This document shows, piece after piece, positions 1 to 5,007 of a stretch of 7,199 nt of DNA. The stretch lies in assembly GCA_002401295.1 (NCBI GenBank), contig NVSR01000057.1:1-7199 (forward strand), read 5' to 3'. The translations under genes were made by a program, and so were the position numbers. The stretch comes from SAR324 cluster bacterium. Its GTDB lineage: Bacteria > SAR324 > XYD2-FULL-50-16. Position 1 is the first letter of the stretch; the number at the start of each line of letters is the position of its first letter. The notes beneath the pieces were generated by a model that ran no database searches, was not told where the DNA came from, and saw only the letters and a program-made list of their open reading frames with translations.

Positions 1-7
1 CTCCCAA

Positions 8-66
8 GTAGGTCGGGCTAAGGAGCGAAGCAACGAGTCGGAGACGCTACGCTTACTCCGACCTAC
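8..66. repeat. Long imperfect inverted repeat, REP-like extragenic element
   Basis: The outer arms GTAGGTCGG (8-16) and CCGACCTAC (58-66) are perfectly complementary. After a G-T pair and one C/C mismatch, pairing resumes with TAAG (19-22) against CTTA (52-55), and an inner AGCG (24-27) can pair with CGCT (45-48). The whole element folds as a roughly 59-nt cruciform or RNA hairpin. It is not followed by a T-run, so it is a poor intrinsic terminator. GTAGGTCGG-type palindromes are a common form of dispersed extragenic repeat in proteobacteria. That this one is multicopy is inference, since only one copy is visible here. Confidence 0.65.
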
Positions 67-166
67 CTGTAGAGTTAGTACTAAGTATTAAGAAAGAGAT
101 ATTTGTAATTTTACTAACGCTATAGTTATAGGCACAAAGAAAATAAAAGTCAGATAGGAAAAAGCC

Positions 167-195
167 TTGAATCCTTACCTCAAAATGTTTATCCT
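167..195 (+). promoter_or_regulatory. Possible sigma-70 promoter for the acylase gene
   Basis: TTGAAT (167-172) and TATCCT (190-195) are separated by 17 bp and each match the sigma-70 consensus boxes at four of six positions. The start codon lies 66 bp beyond the -10 box. A small 6-bp inverted repeat, CCTCAA (193-198) and TTGAGG (205-210), overlaps the predicted transcription start and could act as an operator or a leader hairpin. This is pattern matching only, and other weak matches in this A+T-rich leader cannot be excluded. Confidence 0.3.
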
Positions 196-260
196 CAAGC
201 CGGTTTGAGGAGGGGCAGAAATTAGGTAAAAAACAGCCAGGTCAGTATGAGAGAGACAAT

Positions 261-2654
261 ATGCAAGTAGTAAAAAAGATCTTTATGGGCATCACACTGC
301 TTTTAATCCTCGGTATCGCAGGGGTTTATTGGTATTTAGACCATAAACAACCCCAACGTTCCGGACAGCTCCAAGTATCAGGATTAAAAGAAAAAGTAGA
401 TGTTTTCTATGACCAGTGGGCAGTTCCTCACATCTATGCCCAAAATGAACAGGATCTTTATTTCTCTCTGGGTTATCTTCAAGCGCAGGAACGTCTCTTT
501 CAAATGGAAGTGCTGCGCCGCCTTTCCAAAGGACAGCTTGCAGAGATCTTTGGCCCCAAGCTGGTGAAAACGGACCGTTTCTTCCGCACTCTTCGTATCA
601 AGCAGTTCAGTGAAGAATACATAAAAATATTCACTCCTGATGATCCCGTCACCATTGCCGCCAGTGCTTACTTGAAGGGCATCAACCAATTTCTCGAACA
701 AGGACCGACTCCCCTTGAGTTTCAAATGTTGGGCATTCCCAAGACTCCCTATGACCTCTCAGATATGGTTAGCATCGCTGGCTTTATGTCCTATAGTTTT
801 GCTGTTGGTTTCAAAACGGACCCACTCTTAACTTTCGTCCGTGATGAATTGGGACCGGAATATCTGGAGGACTTGGACTTCGGTTTACAGCGCTTGCCCA
901 AGGTAGCTCACAAGCAGACCTACGAAGCATCAATGCAACAAGTAGCCAGCTTAGTCACTGAAATTGAGGACTTCATTACACCTTTGGGACTTTTTGAGGG
1001 CAGTAATGCCTGGGTTGTCTCCGGGGAAAAAAGCCAGTCGGGAAAACCTCTGTTGGCTGGAGATCCCCATATTGCTTTTTCCACACCTTCCGTTTGGTAT
1101 GAGGCGCACTTAAATGCACCCAACTACGAACTCTATGGGCATCATATGGCACTAGTCCCCTTTGCCTTACTGGGACACAATCGGGATATAGCCTGGTCCA
1201 TTACGATGTTTCAGAATGATGATGTGGATTTTTATCGGGAACGTGTTAATCCAAAAAATCCTAATCAAATTTGGGCCCAAGGAAAATGGCAAGATCTAAT
1301 CATTGAAGATGAGATCATTAAGGTTAAAGGTGCCAAAGATATTCATGTTGTCGTACGGCGTTCTTCTCATGGCCCCATTATTAATGATGTAGTTGCGGAA
1401 CTGAAGAATAATGCAGCACCAGTCTCCCTTTCCTGGAGTTTTCATCAGCAGTCTAACCGCTTTGTCCATGCTTTTTATGATCTATCACGCGCGAAACAAG
1501 TGAAAGACGCGGAAAAAGCTGTCGCAAAGATTCACGCGCCCGGGCTCAATATTCTTTTTGCCGACGCACAAAATAATATCGCCTGGTGGGCTGCGGCCAA
1601 ACTTCCCATTCGCCCTGACCATGTCAGGTCTAATTTTATTCTGGATGGGGCAAGTGGTCAGGATGAACCCCTGGGCTTTTATCCCTTTTCCCAAAATCCA
1701 CAAAAGGTCAATCCAGCTCAAGGCTTCCTGGTTTCAGCGAATCATCAGCCCGGAGGGGAGGAAAGCATGGTTCCTCCCGGTTATTACAACGCCTACAATC
1801 GAGTCGATCGGATTCAGGAGCTATTGAGTCAAAAACAAGGGAACTGGACCGTAGAAGAGATGAAGCAGATCCAGCAAGATACCCTCTCTCGTAGCAATTT
1901 GGGTTTGAAAGGCAAGCTTGTTTCCATTTTGCAGGGAGATATGTCCATGACGGATAATGCTCTCTCAGAAAAGGCGTTAAAGCTCCTGAAATCATGGGAT
2001 GGCAAAAGTGAGTTGAATAGTGTGGGGGCAACCATCTTCCATCAGCTCTACTACAATGTGGTGCAGGCTACTTTCCATGATGAGTTGGGAGACGATTATT
2101 TTAAAGCTTTGCTACGCTTACGCTCACAAGAACGAAGTTTAGGTAAAATCCTGCAACAAGCTAAATCTCCCTGGTGGGATGATGTGACTAGCAAACGAAA
2201 AGAAAATCGCGGTGAAACCCTGGTGAAAGCTTGGGGGAAAACGGTGGAAGATCTAAAATTAAAATTGGGTAAGGAGCCACAAGCTTGGCATTGGTCCAAA
2301 GTTCATACCTTCGAACAAGTCCATGCCATTGGTCGCAAGCAACCCTTTGATAAAATCTTCAATATTGGCCCCTATAGTGTGAACGGATCCAGAGAAGTAA
2401 TCAATAATCTCTATTTTCTACCTAGTGATGGAGAACATAAAGTGATTGCCGGCCCTTCGACACGCCGTGTGATTGACTTGGCTGATGTCGATAATACCTG
2501 GGGCATTAATCCCACAGGTCAGTCAGGCTATTTTTTCAACCGGAACTATCAGGACCAGACCGAGATGTTTATCAAGGGGAAATATCGTAAACAATTATTC
2601 TCAAAAGAAGAAATCCTCAAAAAACATACCAGTCGCTTAACTCTATTACCTTGA
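261..2654 (+). CDS. Penicillin acylase / AHL acylase-family (S45) amidohydrolase
   Basis: This 797-residue protein has the architecture of the Ntn-hydrolase penicillin acylase family, which hydrolyses amide-linked acyl groups such as penicillins, acyl-homoserine lactones or acyl-peptides. Residues 1-10 are basic (VVKK) and about 8-26 are hydrophobic, giving a signal peptide or membrane anchor without a clear AxA cleavage site, so the enzyme should act in the periplasm. The alpha-chain signature is at 54-98 (AVPHIYA, GYLQAQERLFQME, RR, GQLAEIFG). The autocatalytic site is Gly247-Ser248-Asn249, with Ser248 the expected new N-terminus of the beta chain. Further family blocks are GDPHI (267-271), GHNRDIAWS (305-313), SANHQP (492-497, Asn494 the likely oxyanion residue) and NRVDRI (513-518). 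Length is normal. The ATG at 261 follows a GAGAGA ribosome site. No partner gene adjoins it. The substrate cannot be read from sequence: His270 is beta position 23, as reported for PvdQ and cephalosporin acylases, whereas penicillin G acylase has Gln there. Confidence 0.93.
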   Translation: MQVVKKIFMGITLLLILGIAGVYWYLDHKQPQRSGQLQVSGLKEKVDVFYDQWAVPHIYAQNEQDLYFSLGYLQAQERLFQMEVLRRLSKGQLAEIFGPKLVKTDRFFRTLRIKQFSEEYIKIFTPDDPVTIAASAYLKGINQFLEQGPTPLEFQMLGIPKTPYDLSDMVSIAGFMSYSFAVGFKTDPLLTFVRDELGPEYLEDLDFGLQRLPKVAHKQTYEASMQQVASLVTEIEDFITPLGLFEGSNAWVVSGEKSQSGKPLLAGDPHIAFSTPSVWYEAHLNAPNYELYGHHMALVPFALLGHNRDIAWSITMFQNDDVDFYRERVNPKNPNQIWAQGKWQDLIIEDEIIKVKGAKDIHVVVRRSSHGPIINDVVAELKNNAAPVSLSWSFHQQSNRFVHAFYDLSRAKQVKDAEKAVAKIHAPGLNILFADAQNNIAWWAAAKLPIRPDHVRSNFILDGASGQDEPLGFYPFSQNPQKVNPAQGFLVSANHQPGGEESMVPPGYYNAYNRVDRIQELLSQKQGNWTVEEMKQIQQDTLSRSNLGLKGKLVSILQGDMSMTDNALSEKALKLLKSWDGKSELNSVGATIFHQLYYNVVQATFHDELGDDYFKALLRLRSQERSLGKILQQAKSPWWDDVTSKRKENRGETLVKAWGKTVEDLKLKLGKEPQAWHWSKVHTFEQVHAIGRKQPFDKIFNIGPYSVNGSREVINNLYFLPSDGEHKVIAGPSTRRVIDLADVDNTWGINPTGQSGYFFNRNYQDQTEMFIKGKYRKQLFSKEEILKKHTSRLTLLP

Positions 2655-2807
2655 TTGCTGTAAATTCCCCCTTTATCTTGCCTCGCTCTCATACCCTGTA
2701 TAGGAATGGAGTTCATCATCAATCTTCCCTCTGACTCCCTTAGCAGCTTCCCTTGATTCCATTTTGGCCGATACCCGGTTAAACAGACCTAGCTAATCCT
2801 CACGAGA

Positions 2808-2823
2808 GGCCTTTTTAAAGGCC
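2808..2823. promoter_or_regulatory. Perfect palindrome, candidate enhancer-binding-protein site
   Basis: GGCCTTT (2808-2814) and AAAGGCC (2817-2823) are exact inverted repeats separated by TT. The centre lies about 108 bp upstream of the transcription start predicted from the sigma-54 promoter. Sigma-54 activators typically bind dyad sites about 80-200 bp upstream, so position and symmetry both fit. The identity of any binding protein is unknown. No T-run follows it, so a role as terminator of the acylase gene is less likely. Confidence 0.4.
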
Positions 2824-2897
2824 AGCTTGGCCCACCTACTTTTCAGACTATAAAGATCTCTAGTTTATCTAATTGAAATAACAACATATTTCTACAG

Positions 2898-2913
2898 TGG
2901 CACGGCGGCTGCA
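2898..2913 (+). promoter_or_regulatory. Sigma-54 (-24/-12) promoter of the Hsp20 operon
   Basis: TGGCACGGCGGCTGCA matches the sigma-54 consensus TGGCACG-N4-TTGCA at every consensus position except one (C for the first T of the -12 block). The invariant GG (2899-2900) and GC (2911-2912) are separated by exactly 10 bp. Transcription should start near 2924, about 52 nt before the first Hsp20 start codon. Such promoters are silent without an ATP-hydrolysing enhancer-binding activator, so expression should be tightly switched. Escherichia coli ibpB has been reported to have a sigma-54 promoter besides a sigma-32 one, a precedent for this arrangement. Confidence 0.8.
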
Positions 2914-2975
2914 CTATAGAGAGTAACTTTTTTCAACCAAGAAAAATTAAAACTACAAACTTAAAAGAGGTCATT

Positions 2976-3401
2976 ATGTTGATTACTAGAGATTATGCTT
3001 TCGACCGTATCCTGGACATGTTTCAATCCGTTCAAGGCACATTGCTTCCCGCTTTCCGTAATTTGGAACAGGTGAGCAGTCGTGAGTATCCTGCGGTTAA
3101 TATCCTGGCCGATCAGGAGGATCAACTCTTGATGTCGGAACTGCCCGGTTTTAAGAAAGAAGATCTGAAACTGGAAGTGAAAGGCAACGTGATTCGCATC
3201 ACTGGAAAACGCACACAAAAACATGAAGAAGGCAGTCGAGTCATCCACAAGGAACGAGGCAACTTGGAGTTTGATCGTTCCTTTAAACTTCCCTATCAAA
3301 TTGAGGCGGAGGCGGTGAAAGCAGAATTGGAAAATGGTGTGTTAACCGTGCGCTTGCCGAGAGCTGAGAGTGATAAACCTCGTCAAATTAAGATTTCATA
3401 A
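2976..3401 (+). CDS. Small heat-shock protein, Hsp20/alpha-crystallin family (first of pair)
   Basis: This 141-residue protein is an ATP-independent holdase chaperone that binds unfolding proteins in the cytosol and passes them to ATP-dependent chaperones such as DnaK and ClpB. After a variable N-terminal arm (1-37), the alpha-crystallin domain spans about 38-130. It carries the family's ELPGFKKEDLKLEV block (55-68), IRITGKR (73-79) and the AELENGVLTVRLPR signature (116-129). The C-terminal tail ends in Ile-Lys-Ile (138-140), the I-x-I motif that docks onto neighbouring subunits to build oligomers. Length is normal for a bacterial class A/B sHsp. The ATG at 2976 has an AGAGG ribosome site five bases upstream (2966-2970). 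It is the first gene behind the sigma-54 promoter and is followed 60 bp later by a second, clearly different Hsp20, probably co-transcribed. Confidence 0.95.
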   Translation: MLITRDYAFDRILDMFQSVQGTLLPAFRNLEQVSSREYPAVNILADQEDQLLMSELPGFKKEDLKLEVKGNVIRITGKRTQKHEEGSRVIHKERGNLEFDRSFKLPYQIEAEAVKAELENGVLTVRLPRAESDKPRQIKIS

Positions 3402-3461
3402 CAGACCTTTGAAGATTTTTTTTACTGACAACCATATAATAATTTTAAATTGGAGCAAATC

Positions 3462-3842
3462 ATGAGCAAGACACAAAAAGTTGAAGAAAAAAAGCAAGCC
3501 TCACAAAATAAAGTAGCTCAAATTTTCCAACCAAACCTTGATATTGTAGAACATGAGAACGGATTTCACCTGTATATGGACATGCCGGGTGTGAGTAAAG
3601 AGGACCTTTCCATCAAACTGGAAAAAGATAGCCTCTCTATCGAGGGCAAGGTCAAAGGAAATGGGGAATCCTCTTCGGACTCAATTTACCAGGAATACAA
3701 AGTAGGGAATTACGCTCGCACACTCAAACTTTCTCCTGACATTGATCACAATGAAATCAATGCCAACTTGGAGGATGGGATTCTAACTCTTTCTCTGTTG
3801 AAAGCCCCGGAAACAAAGGCCAGGCAAATTTCAGTAAACTAA
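3462..3842 (+). CDS. Small heat-shock protein, Hsp20/alpha-crystallin family (second of pair)
   Basis: This 126-residue small heat-shock protein is a holdase chaperone like its upstream neighbour but distinct in sequence. I place the start at the ATG at 3462, because GGAG (3452-3455) lies six bases upstream as a good ribosome site. An in-frame TTG at 3450 would overlap that site and add only four residues. The N-terminal arm is Lys/Gln-rich (1-22). The alpha-crystallin domain runs about 23-116, with YMDMPGVSKEDLSIKL (38-53), SIEGKV (59-64) and ANLEDGILTLSLLK (101-114). The tail ends Ile-Ser-Val (123-125), an I-x-V version of the oligomerisation motif. A Ser-rich loop (70-74) replaces the charged loop of the first protein. 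Two different sHsps in tandem often co-assemble, as IbpA and IbpB do; that these two do is inference. A strong hairpin follows the stop codon. Confidence 0.93.
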   Translation: MSKTQKVEEKKQASQNKVAQIFQPNLDIVEHENGFHLYMDMPGVSKEDLSIKLEKDSLSIEGKVKGNGESSSDSIYQEYKVGNYARTLKLSPDIDHNEINANLEDGILTLSLLKAPETKARQISVN

Positions 3843-3851
3843 AGATCCCCC

Positions 3852-3874
3852 TTTTGCCCCAGGATGGGGCAAAA
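3852..3874 (+). terminator. Hairpin ending the Hsp20 operon
   Basis: TTTTGCCCCA (3852-3861) and TGGGGCAAAA (3865-3874) form a perfect 10-bp stem with a GGA loop, starting nine bases after the second Hsp20 stop codon. The G+C-rich core flanked by A-T pairs is typical of intrinsic terminators. The 3' side continues as TCCTTCCTC rather than a clean T-run, so termination may be incomplete, or the hairpin may mainly protect the 3' end of the mRNA. Confidence 0.65.
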
Positions 3875-3987
3875 TCCTTCCTCAGAAAAGACTACTCCTT
3901 GATTTTCTCTCCTTTCTCCTGCATTTTATCCTTACACTTTTTTGGGAATTAATACTCGCGACTCACCAGTAACTGCCTCCGAAGATC

Positions 3988-4947
3988 ATGTCCTCACAAT
4001 TCTTATCCCGTATTCAAGACGCCGCAGTTAGGTTAAACCTTGACTGCTGCTTCATCGACAAAAAAAATGGCCGACTCTTACGCTTGACGCAAGGCAGCAA
4101 ATCCAGCCTTTTTGGGGCGGCTCCTATTAAACTTTGGCCTTTTAACAATGCCTTATCCATGTCCATCGTAGAGGATAAGGAATTGACCTATAGAATTTTA
4201 CAGGATGTGGGTATTGGAGTACCTCAAACCCGGATTGGTTTTAAAGATATTTCAGCCTATACTCATTTGGATAATCCACCCATCGCAATTTCTGAGATCC
4301 TGGGGGCCTTCGACTTTTCCTATCCGGTAGTCGTTAAACCCAACCTGGGCAAGGCAGCGGCAGGATTATCAATTATCCATGAACAAACCACATTACAAGA
4401 AGCAGCTGAATTGGCAGGGACTATTAGCAATGGAATTCTTGTTCAAGAATATATTGATGGGAAAGATTATCGAATTTATGCCTTGCATGGTGAACCGATT
4501 CTGCTGCTTGAAAGGACGACAACGACCTTATATGGTGACGGGCAATCAACGGTAGAGGAATTGGTTCTTCTTCGGCACGAGGCTGGGAACTATAGCAACT
4601 CCTTTGAACTTTCCCTGAAGAGTTTTCTCAAGCAGCACAAAGAGAAGATTTATCCATCAGGCTGTCCTATTCCTGTTTATCCGGTTTCCAATCTGACACA
4701 AGGTGGAAAAGCGATTGAGATTATTTCGGAGGTCAAGGATCATTGGAAAAAGCTGTGTGTGACCCTCTTTCAAGTGCTGAAGCTGGAGTTCATGGCAATT
4801 GACTGTCGTATTTCGGATCAAGCTCCGGGTGAGATTAAAGTCATTGAGGTCAACAGCAATCCCGGGATTGAGATGCTGTACGAGGCTGCACCGGGGCAGG
4901 CGGATTCAGTGCTCGATCGATTGGTCTTGACTGCACTTGAACACTAG
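3988..4947 (+). CDS. Single-domain ATP-grasp ligase, cyanophycin-synthetase-like
   Basis: This 319-residue protein belongs to the ATP-grasp superfamily, which activates a carboxylate as acyl-phosphate and joins it to an amine. Lys64 starts the DKELTYRIL segment, PVVVKPN (113-119) carries the ATP-binding lysine Lys117, and GKAAAG (121-126) is the glycine-rich loop. VQEYIDGKDYR (152-162), an ER pair (175-176) and GDGQSTVEEL (183-192) closely resemble the ATP-grasp part of cyanophycin synthetase and of GshAB-type glutathione synthetases. Asp272, Glu287 and Asn289 (in VIEVNSNPG) are the expected magnesium ligands, so it looks catalytically intact. Cyanophycin synthetase is far longer and has a Mur-ligase-like second half that is absent here, so the substrate is unknown. 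The start is bounded by an in-frame stop at 3970-3972; ATG at 3988 has only a weak ribosome site (GAAG). It lies alone between the Hsp20 hairpin and a convergent chemoreceptor gene. Confidence 0.85.
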   Translation: MSSQFLSRIQDAAVRLNLDCCFIDKKNGRLLRLTQGSKSSLFGAAPIKLWPFNNALSMSIVEDKELTYRILQDVGIGVPQTRIGFKDISAYTHLDNPPIAISEILGAFDFSYPVVVKPNLGKAAAGLSIIHEQTTLQEAAELAGTISNGILVQEYIDGKDYRIYALHGEPILLLERTTTTLYGDGQSTVEELVLLRHEAGNYSNSFELSLKSFLKQHKEKIYPSGCPIPVYPVSNLTQGGKAIEIISEVKDHWKKLCVTLFQVLKLEFMAIDCRISDQAPGEIKVIEVNSNPGIEMLYEAAPGQADSVLDRLVLTALEH

Positions 4948-5007
4948 TATTCTATCCCGGTTATTTTCAGGGCAAAAATCTGATTTTATAGCTCACTGTA
5001 AAGTCGG

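Larger units (their letters stand above)
2655..2975. other. 321-bp gene-poor region with sigma-54 control elements
   Basis: No convincing protein-coding gene lies here. The right half carries the sigma-54 promoter and upstream palindrome listed separately. The left half (2655-2800) has no intrinsic terminator that I can see for the acylase gene. It holds one short minus-strand reading frame (2673-2762, 29 codons, no good ribosome site). A weak heat-shock-like motif is also present, CTTGAT (2752-2757) with CCCGGTTA beginning at 2774, but its spacing and -10 match are poor. The region between the promoter and the start codon at 2976 is an A-rich leader of about 50 nt. Confidence 0.6.

Noticed and set aside
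247..270. Seven-codon upstream frame overlapping the acylase start
   Set aside because: ATG at 247 to TAG at 270 has no clear ribosome site. Overlap with the true start could give translational coupling, but nothing supports it.
1708..2031. Minus-strand open frames inside the acylase gene
   Set aside because: They lie antisense to a well-conserved coding sequence, show no family motifs and are expected shadows of its codon use.
2808..2823. Intrinsic terminator of the acylase gene
   Set aside because: It lies over 150 bp past the stop codon, has only a two-base loop and is not followed by a T-run. An operator role fits better.
3409..3440. Separate sigma-70 promoter for the second Hsp20 (TTGAAG ... 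TATAAT)
   Set aside because: The -10 box at 3435-3440 is perfect but sits in an A+T-rich spacer, and the nearest -35-like box is 20 bp away. Co-transcription with the first Hsp20 is simpler.
3450..3461. TTG start giving a four-residue extension (MEQI) of the second Hsp20
   Set aside because: The TTG overlaps the GGAG that serves the ATG at 3462 at ideal spacing, and it has no ribosome site of its own.
4975..4987. Hairpin AAAAT-CTG-ATTTT between the convergent ATP-grasp and chemoreceptor genes
   Set aside because: A five-pair A-T stem is too weak to call a bidirectional terminator.
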